Positions 1-9,118 of a stretch of DNA of 64,000 bases are shown here, piece after piece. A program made the translations under genes and the position numbers. Below the pieces are notes generated by a model that had not been told where the DNA came from, did no database searches, and was given only the letters and a program-made list of their open reading frames with translations. The DNA lies in assembly GCA_009377525.1 (NCBI GenBank), contig WHTW01000007.1, forward strand, positions 34,711 to 98,710. The letters run 5' to 3'. Every line of letters starts with the position of its first letter. Position 1 is the stretch's first letter. This DNA is from Rhodospirillales bacterium (lineage in GTDB: Bacteria; Pseudomonadota; Alphaproteobacteria; Reyranellales; Reyranellaceae).

Positions 1-306
1 CGCGAGGCGCGCAAGATCCTGAAGCGCAGCCCGCGCGACTGCCGCGCCATCATGGTGCGCACCGACCGCTGGAAATACGTCTGGTGGCAGGATTTCCGAC
101 CGATGCTGTTCGACCTCGCCAACGGTCCCAACGAGCTGCGCGACCTCGGCGCCGACGGCGCCTACGCCCACGTCCGCCGCGAGATGGAGGAACGTATGGC
201 GGCCTGGCTGAAGGCGCGCAAGACACGCGTCACGGTCGATGACGCCTACGTCGAGGCACGCACGGCCACGCACAAGAAGCACGGCATCTTCTTCGGCGTG
301 TGGTGA
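1..306 (+). CDS. Sulfatase / phosphonate monoester hydrolase family protein, C-terminal part
   Basis: The reading frame is open from the first base of the window, so only the last 101 codons are present. The segment MVRTDRWKYVWW followed by MLFDLANGPNELRDLG is the usual C-terminal strand of alkaline-phosphatase-superfamily sulfatases (R-x-x-K-Y ... LFDL-x-x-x-P-x-E-x-x-L). The ending resembles the phosphonate monoester hydrolase/arylsulfatase branch. The metal site and formylglycine site lie upstream of the window, so the substrate cannot be judged. Confidence 0.75.
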   Translation, partial: REARKILKRSPRDCRAIMVRTDRWKYVWWQDFRPMLFDLANGPNELRDLGADGAYAHVRREMEERMAAWLKARKTRVTVDDAYVEARTATHKKHGIFFGVW

Positions 307-370
307 CCGCGCCGTCGGCGCGTCTCCTGGCCTTACGAAAGTCACAGCAATCCCTGATTGTGGTGACTTG

Positions 371-390
371 ACTCGGTCGGTCGACCGAAT
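371..390. promoter_or_regulatory. TetR-type operator, distal box
   Basis: ACTCGGTC-GGTC-GACCGAAT. The arms are inverted repeats with one mismatch around a 4-nt centre. It is the first of two nearly identical boxes 33 bp apart, upstream of a gene that is followed directly by a TetR regulator. The role as operator is inferred from symmetry and context. Confidence 0.6.
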
Positions 391-403
391 TATACAGCTA
401 AAC

Positions 404-423
404 ATTCGGTCGGTCGACCGAAT
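404..423. promoter_or_regulatory. TetR-type operator, proximal box
   Basis: ATTCGGTC-GGTC-GACCGAAT, with perfect 8-bp inverted arms. A 22-bp stretch (373-394 and 406-427) is repeated exactly. The box ends 24 bp before the start codon at 448, so a bound repressor would block transcription of the mddA-tetR-hydrolase operon. The likely ligand is the TetR protein encoded at 1252-1866. Confidence 0.65.
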
Positions 424-447
424 TATATCCGAACCCGGGAGGCCCCA

Positions 448-1221
448 ATGGGTGGTATCGCTTCGGTTCTGTACGGCGTGGCCGTCTATTCGCTGTTCTT
501 CGTGACCTTCCTCTATGCCATCGCATTCGTAGGCAACCTGCCGGTGCCCAAGACCATCGACAGCGGCGCCGAGGGCCCGCTGATCCCCGCACTGGTGATC
601 AACACGCTGCTGCTCGGCCTGTTCGCCATCCAGCACAGCGTCATGGCACGGCCCGCCTTCAAGCGCTGGTGGACGCGCTTCGTGCCGCACGCCGTCGAGC
701 GCACGACCTACGTGCTGCTGGCGAGCCTGGCATTGGTCCTGCTGTTCTGGCAGTGGCGCCCGATCCTGGCACCCATCTGGACGGTGACCAACCCTACGGG
801 CGTGCTGGCCTTGCAGGCAGTGTCCTGGCTGGGCTGGTTCCTGGTGCTTTTAAGCACCTTCTTGATCAACCACTTCGAACTGTTCGGCCTGCGCCAAGTA
901 TGGGCGCGGCTGCGCGGCCGCACCCTGCCGGAGCCGCGGTTCCGCACGCCCTTCATCTACAAGCGCGTGCGCCATCCGATCTATCTCGGCTTCCTGCTGG
1001 CCTTCTGGGCGACGCCGGTCATGACCGCCGGCCACTTGCTGTTCGCGCTGGCGACCACCGGCTATATCCTGATCGGCATCTGGCTCGAGGAGCGCGACCT
1101 GATCGACCTGTTCGGCGACCAGTACCGGCGCTATCGCGAGCAGGTGTCGATGCTGATCCCGTTGCCGGGTCGCAAGGCCAAGCCGGAGCCGGAGATCAAG
1201 CATCCGAGGCCGGCCGAGTAG
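448..1221 (+). CDS. mddA: Methanethiol S-methyltransferase (MddA-like membrane protein)
   Basis: 257-residue integral membrane methyltransferase of the isoprenylcysteine carboxyl methyltransferase/NnrU fold. Several hydrophobic segments are visible from residues 5-30, 45-65, 87-105, 120-145 and 185-210. The SAM-site signature is present: RHPIYLG at about 175-181 and the C-terminal EERDLIDLFGDQYRRYR from 214. The N-terminal part (LFAIQHSVMARPAFKRWW) matches the MddA branch, which methylates methanethiol to dimethyl sulfide. A GGGAGG Shine-Dalgarno sequence precedes the ATG. It is the first gene of an operon with a TetR regulator behind a double operator, so it is probably inducible. The enzyme name rests on family resemblance only. 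Confidence 0.8.
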   Translation: MGGIASVLYGVAVYSLFFVTFLYAIAFVGNLPVPKTIDSGAEGPLIPALVINTLLLGLFAIQHSVMARPAFKRWWTRFVPHAVERTTYVLLASLALVLLFWQWRPILAPIWTVTNPTGVLALQAVSWLGWFLVLLSTFLINHFELFGLRQVWARLRGRTLPEPRFRTPFIYKRVRHPIYLGFLLAFWATPVMTAGHLLFALATTGYILIGIWLEERDLIDLFGDQYRRYREQVSMLIPLPGRKAKPEPEIKHPRPAE

Positions 1222-1251
1222 AACCGTCGTCGATCGTGGGGAGAAATCGGA

Positions 1252-1866
1252 ATGGCGCGCGCTCTGGCGAAGAAGGCCGAAACCAGCACCTCGCTGCTCG
1301 AAGCCGCCAAGAAGGTGCTGCGCCAGAACGGCCATTCCGGCCTCTCCACGCGCGACGTGGCGGCGGCGGCCGGCGTGCCGCTGAGCCAGATCCACTATCA
1401 CTTCGGCTCCAAGCAGGGGCTGATGCTGGCGCTGTTCGACTATCTCAACGCCCAGCTGCTCGATCGCCAGAACGCCATGTTCCACGACGCGACGCTCTCG
1501 CTGTCGCAGCGCTGGGACCGCGCCTGCGACTATCTCGACGAGGACATCGCCTCGGGCTACGTGCGCGTCCTGCAGGAGCTCATCGCCGCGAGCTGGTCCG
1601 ACCCCGAAGTCGCCAAGGTCGTGCGCGCGGGGCTGATGGGCTGGTTCGAGCTGATCGCCGACCTGGCCCGGCAGGCCGAGAAGGAGCTGGGTGGCCTCGG
1701 CCCGTTCTCGCCCGAGGAAGTCGCCGCCCTGGTGAGCTCGGCCTTCATCGGCGGTGAAAGCCTCTTCCTGCTGGGCGCCGAGAAGAAGGGCGCGCCGGTG
1801 CGCCAGTCGCTGCGGCGCGTCGGTGATGCCATCAGAATGGCCGAAAGCAAATCATCCAAGAGGTGA
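1252..1866 (+). CDS. TetR/AcrR family transcriptional regulator
   Basis: 204 residues. The N-terminal helix-turn-helix is clear: AAKKVLRQNGHSGLSTRDVAAAAGV then SQIHYHFGSKQGL at about residues 18-62. The C-terminal ligand-binding domain is helical and variable. It lies 30 bp after mddA and ends 3 bp before the next start codon, so the three genes read as one operon. The paired palindromes upstream of mddA are its probable binding sites, giving negative autoregulation. The ligand is unknown. Confidence 0.9.
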   Translation: MARALAKKAETSTSLLEAAKKVLRQNGHSGLSTRDVAAAAGVPLSQIHYHFGSKQGLMLALFDYLNAQLLDRQNAMFHDATLSLSQRWDRACDYLDEDIASGYVRVLQELIAASWSDPEVAKVVRAGLMGWFELIADLARQAEKELGGLGPFSPEEVAALVSSAFIGGESLFLLGAEKKGAPVRQSLRRVGDAIRMAESKSSKR

Positions 1867-1869
1867 TCC

Positions 1870-3987
1870 ATGCGCGCCAAGCTGCCGGACAGGGAAGGCT
1901 TCGCCGAGCGCAACGGCAACCGCATCCATTACGAGGTCTACGGGCCAAGTACGCCGGGAACCCCGCAGACCATGGTGTTCCTGCCGCCCTGGAGCATCGT
2001 GCATTCGCGCATCTACAAGGCGCAGATCCCGTATTTCAGCGAACGCTTCCGCTGCATCGCCTACGACGCGCTGGGCAACGGCCGCAGCGACCGGCCGGAC
2101 GACACCGCCGCCTATTCGCTGAACAATTGCGTGGCCGATGCGCTCGCGGTCATGGATGCGACCGAGGCGGGCGAGGCCATCCTGGTCGGCCTGTCGTTCG
2201 GCGGCCTGCTCGCCTGCTGCCTCGCCGCCTATCATCCCGAGCGCGCCAAGGCCGCGGTCCTGGCCGGCGTGGCGGGGGTCGTCGGGCCGACCCACAGCCA
2301 CATGACGGCCAAGCACTTCCTGACGCCGCGCGAGACCTTCGACGGTTGGGACAAGTACAACCGCGCCTACTGGCTCGCGGACTATCCCAACTTCGCCCGG
2401 CACTTCATCGCGAGAATCTTTCCCGAGCCGCATTCGACCAAGCAGATTGAGGACGGCATCGCCTGGGCCAACGAGACCAACGGCCCGGTGATCGTGAAGA
2501 CCGTCGAGGCGCGGGGCATCATGCCCGCCTTCGACGTCACCGAGGCGATGTACCGCCGCATCCGCTGCCCCGTCCTGGCGATCCACGGCGGCGACGACCA
2601 GATCCAGCCCCATGGCCGCGGCAAGCTCATCGCCGAGCTGACCGGCGGCGAGCTCCTGACCATCCCGGGCGCCGGTCACAATCCGCTCGGCCGCTATCCC
2701 GCCAAGTGCAATGCCGCCATCAACGACTTCCTCGATCGCCGGCTCGGCATCGCGGCGCCCAAACCGATGCCGCGCCGCGCGGGCAGGGAGAAGCGCGCGC
2801 TCTATCTCTCTTCGCCGATCGGCCTGGGTCACGGCCGCCGCGACATTGCCATTGCGCAGGAACTGCGCAGACTGCATCCCGATCTCAAGGTCGACTGGCT
2901 GGCGCAGGATCCGGTGACGCGCCTGCTGATGGCCAACGGCGAGACCATTCATCCCTTGAGCGCGCGGCTCGCCAGCGAATCGCGTCACATCGAGGAGGAA
3001 TCGGGCGAGCACGATCTCAACGCCTTCCAGGCGATCCGCCGCATGGACGAGCTTCTGATCAAGAACTTCATGACCTTCCAGGACGCCGTCGATTCGGGCG
3101 ACTACGACCTGGTCATCGCCGACGAGGCCTGGGACATCGACCACTACTGGCATGAGCATCCCGAGCTCAAGAAGGCCAAGCTCGCCTGGTTCACCGACTT
3201 CGTGGGCTTCGTGCCCATGCCGTCGGGCGGCGAACACGAGGCCTTCCTGACGGCCGACTACAACGCCGAGATGATCGAGCATATCGAGCGCCATCCCGGG
3301 GTGCGCGACCGTGCGATCTTCGTCGGCCGGCCTGAGGACGTCGTGCCGCTCGGCTTCGGCAGGGACCTGCCGGAGATGCGCGACTGGATCCCGCGCCACT
3401 TCGACTTCTCAGGCTACGTGCTGGGCCGGCATCCCAACGATTTTGGGCCGCGCGAGGAATTGCGCCAGCGGCTTGGCTACACGCCTGACGAGCGCATCTG
3501 CATCGTCACGGTCGGCGGCTCGAGCGTGGGCACCCATCTCATCAGGCGCATCCTGCAGGCCTGGCCGGTGGTTCATGCCCGGATTCCGGACTTGCGCATG
3601 GTGCTGGTCGCGGGACCGCGCATCGATCCTATGTTGCTCGGCGTGCCGGCCGGCGTGGAGGCGCACGCCTTCGTGCCCGATCTCGACCGCCATCTCGCCG
3701 CCTGCGATCTCGCCCTGGTGCAGGGTGGGCTCACGACCTGCATGGAGCTCACGGCGGCGGGCACGCGGTTCCTCTATTTCCCGCTAAAAAATCATTTCGA
3801 GCAGAACTTCCACGTCGCCCATCGCCTGGAGCGCTACGCCGCCGGGCGGCGCATGGAGTTCGGGGCGGCAACGCCCGAGGCGATCGCCGACGCCATGATC
3901 GCCGAGCTGGCGCGGCCCGCCGCCTTCAAGCCGGTCGAAGCCGATGGCGCCGCGCGCGCCGCGCGGATGCTGGCTGATCTGCTTTAG
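1870..3987 (+). CDS. Alpha/beta hydrolase fused to a MurG/UGT-like glycosyltransferase
   Basis: 705 residues in two domains. Residues about 10-292 are an alpha/beta hydrolase with nucleophile elbow G107-L-S109-F-G-G, GNGRSDRP around 69-76, acidic residues near D242/D243 and catalytic-looking His270 in GAGHNP. Residues about 309-705 are a GT-B type glycosyltransferase: a glycine-rich N-terminal loop (SSPIGLGHGRR), TVGGSSVG in the second Rossmann half, then VQGGLTTCMELTAAGTRFLYFPL, a typical nucleotide-sugar binding stretch. The two domains share one uninterrupted frame joined by a short basic linker (PRRAGREKR). It is co-transcribed with the TetR gene. The fused activities suggest hydrolysis and glycosylation of one small molecule or lipid, but the substrate is unknown. 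Confidence 0.8.
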   Translation: MRAKLPDREGFAERNGNRIHYEVYGPSTPGTPQTMVFLPPWSIVHSRIYKAQIPYFSERFRCIAYDALGNGRSDRPDDTAAYSLNNCVADALAVMDATEAGEAILVGLSFGGLLACCLAAYHPERAKAAVLAGVAGVVGPTHSHMTAKHFLTPRETFDGWDKYNRAYWLADYPNFARHFIARIFPEPHSTKQIEDGIAWANETNGPVIVKTVEARGIMPAFDVTEAMYRRIRCPVLAIHGGDDQIQPHGRGKLIAELTGGELLTIPGAGHNPLGRYPAKCNAAINDFLDRRLGIAAPKPMPRRAGREKRALYLSSPIGLGHGRRDIAIAQELRRLHPDLKVDWLAQDPVTRLLMANGETIHPLSARLASESRHIEEESGEHDLNAFQAIRRMDELLIKNFMTFQDAVDSGDYDLVIADEAWDIDHYWHEHPELKKAKLAWFTDFVGFVPMPSGGEHEAFLTADYNAEMIEHIERHPGVRDRAIFVGRPEDVVPLGFGRDLPEMRDWIPRHFDFSGYVLGRHPNDFGPREELRQRLGYTPDERICIVTVGGSSVGTHLIRRILQAWPVVHARIPDLRMVLVAGPRIDPMLLGVPAGVEAHAFVPDLDRHLAACDLALVQGGLTTCMELTAAGTRFLYFPLKNHFEQNFHVAHRLERYAAGRRMEFGAATPEAIADAMIAELARPAAFKPVEADGAARAARMLADLL

Positions 3988-4028
3988 GTCCGCTAGACGT
4001 TGAAAAGAGGACCGTCTGAGCCTATATT

Positions 4029-4046
4029 TGGTCTCACAGGAGACCA
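4029..4046. promoter_or_regulatory. Inverted repeat overlapping the ribosome binding site of the antitoxin gene
   Basis: TGGTCTC-ACAG-GAGACCA, perfect 7-bp arms with a 4-nt loop. The AGGAGA Shine-Dalgarno sequence lies inside it, 8 nt before the ATG at 4051. As DNA it could be the autoregulatory operator of the ParS/RES pair; as RNA it would partly hide the ribosome binding site. Function is inferred. Confidence 0.4.
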
Positions 4047-4050
4047 GACA

Positions 4051-4488
4051 ATGGACGCGACATTGGAAGTACGCGATATCCTTGGGCTCAAGAACATTGG
4101 GCCCAAGAGGGCATCTTCGCTCTTGCATCTCGTCGATCTCGCCGAGCGTGGCTTTCCAGTCTCGACGCTCGATCAGATCTCAAAGCGAATCGCCCCGAGT
4201 GATGTAACATTCAAGTATAGAATAGTCCCAAAGGCCACTCTGGCGCGGGCCAAAAGCGGTTCCAGTCGCCTGAGCTCGGCTCAAAGCACTCTTATTGCCC
4301 GATTGGCCAAGATTTGGGCTCTTGCGCGAACGACCTGGGGTTCGGATGAAGCAACCAGAGATTTTCTTTTGCGTCAGCATCAACTCCTTGAGGGACGTCG
4401 CCCAATCGACGTCGCAATCGAAAACGAGCTAGGTGGCGAACTCGTCAGGGAAATTCTAGGCCGACTGCAGAATGGATCGGCAGTTTGA
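4051..4488 (+). CDS. ParS/Xre/MbcA-type antitoxin (DUF2384)
   Basis: 145 residues. The C-terminus (DFLLRQHQLLEGRRPIDVAIENELGGELVREIL in pieces) matches the toxin-binding DUF2384 domain, with the typical L-x-G-x-x-P-x-D pattern. The N-terminal half would hold the Xre-like DNA-binding helices. The start at 4051 was chosen because AGGAGA is correctly spaced there; an in-frame ATG-less extension to 4000 has no ribosome binding site. The stop overlaps the start of the RES toxin gene. Base composition is visibly less GC-rich than the neighbours, which suggests acquisition with its toxin. Confidence 0.85.
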   Translation: MDATLEVRDILGLKNIGPKRASSLLHLVDLAERGFPVSTLDQISKRIAPSDVTFKYRIVPKATLARAKSGSSRLSSAQSTLIARLAKIWALARTTWGSDEATRDFLLRQHQLLEGRRPIDVAIENELGGELVREILGRLQNGSAV

Positions 4489-4964
4489 CTGCCCAGATAC
4501 TCGATCGTGTGCTGACCTGCTATCGGATCGGAGACCCGAACGGCGCTTATCCAATATTCGACGCCACCGGATCAAAGCTCAGCCCAGGGCGGTGGAACAC
4601 TGCTCAGTGCCCCGTCATATATGCGAGCGAACACTACTCGACGGCGATGCTCGAGAAGCTCGTGCATGGAAGCGGAGCTGTTCCTCCAAACCTACACTAC
4701 ATCGAAATCACGATACCGAATGGCGTGCCATATGAAATCCTGAACGTCGCCAATCTTCCGGACTGGGCCCACGCGACACCCACAGCAAGCAAGGCCTATG
4801 GCGACGGCTGGCAACGTACCAAGCGATCACTCCTGCTGATTGTTCCCAGCGTCGTTGCTAGAGTTGAGAGGAACTTCCTTATCAATCCTGATCATCCTCA
4901 GTTCGGGCAATTGAGGGCTAGCATGCATCAGCCGATTTGGTGGGATGACCGGCTCTTCAGTTGA
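4485..4964 (+). CDS. RES-domain toxin (NAD+-degrading family)
   Basis: 159 residues, full RES domain: YRIGDPNGAYPIFDATGSK, SPGRWN, then VIYASEHYSTAMLEKLVH, with the conserved Arg, Tyr, Glu and Ser of the family. Known RES toxins deplete cellular NAD+ and are neutralised by a DUF2384 antitoxin, which is the upstream gene here. The only credible start is TTG at 4485, overlapping the antitoxin stop by 4 bases; this implies translational coupling. A short decayed copy of the upstream glycosyltransferase 3' end follows it. Confidence 0.85.
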   Translation: MTAQILDRVLTCYRIGDPNGAYPIFDATGSKLSPGRWNTAQCPVIYASEHYSTAMLEKLVHGSGAVPPNLHYIEITIPNGVPYEILNVANLPDWAHATPTASKAYGDGWQRTKRSLLLIVPSVVARVERNFLINPDHPQFGQLRASMHQPIWWDDRLFS

Positions 4965-5010
4965 CGATTTGCAACGCGGGCTCGCTCCGCGACGAAGGCG
5001 GCTGCCGCGG

Positions 5011-5082
5011 CTGGCGCAGTTCCAGGCGGTCGAAGCCAAGCGCTCGGTGTGTGCCGCGCGGATGCTGGCCGAGCTCCTTTGA
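5011..5082 (+). pseudogene. Remnant of a second hydrolase-glycosyltransferase 3' end
   Basis: The frame 5011-5082 reads LAQFQAVEAKRSVCAARMLAELL-stop. It matches the last residues of the gene at 1870-3987 (PVEADGAARAARMLADLL-stop) with several substitutions. No start or body is present. The toxin-antitoxin module thus lies between an intact glycosyltransferase gene and the tail of a paralogue, as expected if it replaced most of a duplicated gene. Confidence 0.6.
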
Positions 5083-8000
5083 TTACCAGGAGATGCGCAG
5101 GCCGAGATTGAGCGTGTGGTTGCTCGATCCCGTGCTGACCTCGCCGTCGTAGCGCAGGTAGAGCTGCGTTGCCTCGGCGACGGTGGTGCCGGCGAAGAAG
5201 CCGATCACCGCGGCGTCGCGCTGCGGCGTCGCGCCATAGACGGTGAAGGCGTTGGACGGCGCTGCGGCGAAGGCCGCCGTGATCGGCCGGCCGGTGTCGG
5301 CATACTCGTGCAGCCAGCCCAGGCGAAGGTCGAGCGCGAGGGTGCGTTCGCTGCCCAGCGGGATGGCGCCGGCGAGGTCGGCGCCGAACACCGTGCGCAG
5401 CGAATTGGTCGTCTGCTGCGCCACGTTGAGGCTCAAGGAGTTGGCGCCCCATTCCGAGAAGGCGTTCTGCGTCACCGTCGAGCCCTGCAGGCGCGCGAAC
5501 GGCGTGATGCTGGCGGCGGCCGGCGCGAAGAGGCCGATGCGGTAGCCGGTCTCGATCTGCCCCAGGAACTGGTTGGCGCCGGTGCTGCCGTTGGCGGTGC
5601 GCTGCAGGCCGGGGAACTGGATCTGCCGCTGCATCTGGTTGCCCGACCAGGCGTAGCCCGCCAGCCCATCGGCATAGAAGCCGGCTTGGGTGAACGAACC
5701 GTAGCCGATGACGTTCACCGTGTCGGTCCAGCCGCGGCCCATGAAGCTGTCGACCCACTGGTTGCCCGCGGCGTAGCCCGCGCTCAGGCCGACGAGGAAG
5801 CGCGGATCGAGGCGATAGTCGATGCCGGCCGCCGCGCCGCCGAAATTGTAGGTGAGCGTGGAGCTGTTGCCGTTGCCGGCCACCGAGCCCAACCCGCCCA
5901 GCGCACTCGCCCAGACGCTCCACGGGCTCGTGCCGTCGCAGGCTTCGATCTCGCAGGCCTGCGCCAGCGCCTGGCGCTGGCCGCCGCCCGCGCCGCCGCG
6001 CGCCAACGCCATCTGCTGGCCGACGGTGTTCATGAACAGCGCCGCACTGCCCAGGTTGGTCGTGCCGAAGTCGGCATATTGCTGGCCGCTGATGGCGTCC
6101 AGCGCCGCCGGGCCCTGCTGCGTGTCGAGCACGCTGATGGTGTCGAGGACGGTGCTGAAGTCGCCGGTCGCCGTGGGGCTGGCGAGGTCGAGCGCCGTAC
6201 CGACCGCATACTGGTTGGGCGTCTGCGCGCCGAACGCGAAAGCGCCCCCCGTCTGGAACAGCAGCAGATAGACGTTGTTGGCGTCGTATGACAGCGACGG
6301 CGTCAGGAAGGCGAAGTTGCTGGTCACGCCTGTATAGGTGCCGTTCACGCCGCCGGCGGCATTGACGATCGTGTAGGTGGTGTTGCGCGCATAGCGCCCG
6401 GACTGGGCCAGCACCTGGACCGAGGCGCCGTTCAGGGTCGCGCTGCCGGCGACGTTGATGAGATCGCTCTGGCCCGCGCCGTTGACCTCGACCAGGTAAG
6501 TGCCGCCGTTCTGGACGAGGTTGCCGTTGATGTTCAGCGTGCCGATCGAGTTGCCGGGCGCGAGCGTGCCGCCGTTGGCGACCACGCCGCCCACCCGGCC
6601 GCTGCCGCCAAGCGTGCCGCCGCTGTTCACCGTCGCGACGCCGGCAAGGCTGCCGTTCACGGAAAGAGTGCCGCTGCTGTTCACCGTAGCACCGCCCGAT
6701 AGGCTGCCGTTCAGCGCAAGGATGCCGCCATTGACGGTGGTGGCGCCGGTATAGGTGTTGGTGCCGCCGAGGACGAGGGTGCCCGCTCCCGCCTTGGTGA
6801 GCGGGCCCGTGCCGGAAATGTCGGCGGCGAGGGTGATCGTGTCGGTGAAATTGGCGACGATCTGGCCGTCATTGACGATCGCCGGCGTCACGATCGTGCC
6901 CCCGAAGCCGCCCAGGCCGAGATTGAGCCGATGCTGGTCGAGCCGGGCGCGTTGACCACGCCACCGTCGGCGACGGTCAGCGTTCCAACCAGGCAGTCGC
7001 AGAGGTCGCCGATCACGAGCGGTCCAGTCACGTTCACGACCGAGCCTGCACCGGTCACCAGCGCCGACGAGCTGCCGTCGATGGCATCGCCGATCGTCAT
7101 CGGCCCGCTGACATTCACGGTGCCGCCGTTGGCGACGGTGAGAGCGCCGAGCCCTCCGGTGGAGCCGCCGCCGACCGCGAGGCCGAAGCCGCCGATATTC
7201 CAGGTCGAGCCGGGGCCGCTCACGGTCGCGGTCGGCGTGCCGCCGAACAGCGCGTCGATCTCCGCGCCGCTCTGGCTGGTGAGCGTGCCGCCATCGCCGA
7301 TCGTGAGCGTGGCCGGCCCAAAGATGCCGACACCGGTGAAGCCGGCCACGGTGGCCGAGGAGCCGGGTCCGGAGATGACCATGGCGGTGGCCACCAGGAG
7401 ATCCAGGTTGTCCTGCAGCGTGCCGCCGTTCAGCACCGAGAGCGTGCCGCCGGTGACGACGACGCCCTGAAAAATGCCGTTCACGGTCAGCGTGCCGCCG
7501 TCGATCGTGAGGCCGCCGCCGAAGCAGTTGCACAGCGTAAGATCGCCGCCGATCGTGCCGATGTTGCCGCCGTTGCTCGCGCCGGTGAGGGTGAGCGTCG
7601 CCGAGGTATCGGCGAACTCCAGCGAGCCCTCGCCCGAGAATGACCCGGAGAAGGTCGTGCTGGCGGCGGGGCTCATGGTCAGGTAGGCCGCGGGAAAGGT
7701 CGGACCGATGACGACGGTGCCGCCGCCGGCCGTCCCGTTGCTGAGCGAGCCGATCAGGACATCGGCGTTATCGCCGATGGTCAGCGTCGCACCGGCATTG
7801 ACCGCGAAATTCGGCAGGGACGGGGAGCTGTTGTTGATCGTGTTGTCGATGGCAAACGACACGCCGTTGGTGACCGTGAAGGAGTAGGCCGGCGCCGCCG
7901 CTGTGAGCTCGATCGTGTCGATCGACGTGCTGTTCGTAATCGTGACCGCCGTCGGCGCCCCGTTGTTGGTGAAGGTCGCGGTGCCGTCCGGCACCAGCGG

Positions 8001-8177
8001 CGTGGAGCTCCAGTTGCTGCCGGTCGTCCATTCGCTGCCGGCGCCGACCCAGATGCCGTCGACCGCCTGCGCGGGACCCATTCCCGACGCTACCAGCACC
8101 ACACCTGCCGACCACGCCTTACACTTCAACGCCACACCGACCGGCATCGCGGACGGCCGCACCTGACTGGATTGCAT
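5083..8177 (-). pseudogene. AIDA-type autotransporter, interrupted by one frameshift
   Basis: Reading right to left: ATG at 8177 with GGGAG upstream, a long signal peptide ending near GPAQA, then a Gly/Thr/Ser/Asn-rich beta-helix passenger. A passenger-associated repeat follows (GTLVLGGTNTYTGATTVNGG). From about 5950 down to 5083 is a C-terminal beta-barrel ending LGLRISW. The passenger frame and the barrel frame differ by one base; they meet near 6928, where ...STSIG must continue as LNLGLGGFGG. No slippery heptamer is seen there, so this is either a one-base deletion or a sequence error. Full length would be about 1030 residues. A decayed barrel end of the same family lies at 33009. Confidence 0.8.
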
Positions 8178-8299
8178 AGGCTCCCAGACCCCAAGAACGC
8201 CCGCGACGCTCCCCAACGTCCGGACAGGCTCATCGTCCCATGGGAAAAAGTCTCAGGCAATGGCAGTAGTCTTGGGACGAGCAAGGGGGCGGGGAAGTT

Positions 8300-9118
8300 T
8301 TGTACAAATCCATTCTTGCGATTTCCGAGGGCGGTCCGGACGCCGAGATGTCGTTTCGCCTGGCCGCGCGCATCGCGGCGCTGTTCGATGGGACGGTGGA
8401 CGCCGTACATTTCGCCGAGCACCAGATGCATGACGCCGACATCGCCGTCCAATCCATGCCGTACCTCAAGATCCTGTCCGACGAGCGTCTGAAGGCGCGG
8501 GCCGAGGAATCGCAACGACGCTTCCGTGAGCTGATCGCACCCCTCGCGGGCGCCACCTTCACCGGCGACGAGGCCATGACGCGCGACGAGCTCGTGCGGA
8601 TGGGCCGCTTCGCTAGCCTCGTGGTGATCGGCCGGCCAGGCGCCGACGACGAGAACATCTCGCCCGAGACGGTCAAGGCGGCGATCTACGACAGCGCCCG
8701 CCCGGTAGTGATCGCGCCGCCCGACGTGAAGCGCGGGCCGGTCACTTCGGTCGTCGTCGCCTGGAACGGCAGCGCCCAGGCCGCGCGCGCCGTCAGCGCG
8801 GCACTGCCCTTCCTCAAGCGGGCCGGCAAGGTCACCGTGATGGTGGCCGATGCGGAGCCCGAAGATGTCGCGGCCCCCTTGCTGATGCGCCGCCTCGGGC
8901 GCCACGGCATCGCCGCCACGGTAGATACCGCAAAATTCGGCGCTCTCACCGGCCGCGGCCGCGGGCGAGCCCTGCTGGCCTATGCCAAGGACAAGAGGGC
9001 CGATCTTCTGGTAATGGGCGCCTACGGACACGGTGAGCTGTCCAACTTCCTGGGGTTGGGCGGCGCCACCGCCAAGATGATCGCCGCCTGCCCGATCCCG
9101 CTCCTGCTCGCTCACTAG
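8300..9118 (+). CDS. Universal stress protein, tandem UspA domains
   Basis: 272 residues holding two Usp folds. The first (about 1-140) begins YKSILAISEGG. The second (about 147-272) begins SVVVAWNGSAQAARAV and ends with GAYGHGELSNFLGLGGATAKMI, close to the G-x2-G-x9-G nucleotide-binding motif. The start is TTG at 8300, preceded by a purine-rich GGGGGCGGGGAAG tract. It is divergent from the autotransporter. The stop codon TAG lies inside the left boundary (CTAGAG) of a RIME-like repeat. Confidence 0.85.
   Translation: MYKSILAISEGGPDAEMSFRLAARIAALFDGTVDAVHFAEHQMHDADIAVQSMPYLKILSDERLKARAEESQRRFRELIAPLAGATFTGDEAMTRDELVRMGRFASLVVIGRPGADDENISPETVKAAIYDSARPVVIAPPDVKRGPVTSVVVAWNGSAQAARAVSAALPFLKRAGKVTVMVADAEPEDVAAPLLMRRLGRHGIAATVDTAKFGALTGRGRGRALLAYAKDKRADLLVMGAYGHGELSNFLGLGGATAKMIAACPIPLLLAH

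Noticed and set aside
669..1757. Long frames overlapping mddA and the TetR gene in other frames
   Set aside because: Arg/Ala/Pro-rich translations typical of out-of-frame reading of GC-rich genes; no family resemblance.
1852..3399. 515-codon frame opposite the hydrolase-glycosyltransferase gene
   Set aside because: Antisense shadow of a well-supported coding gene with no recognisable motif.
6900..6960. Programmed -1 frameshift in the autotransporter
   Set aside because: No X-XXY-YYZ slippery heptamer or downstream pseudoknot is visible at the junction.
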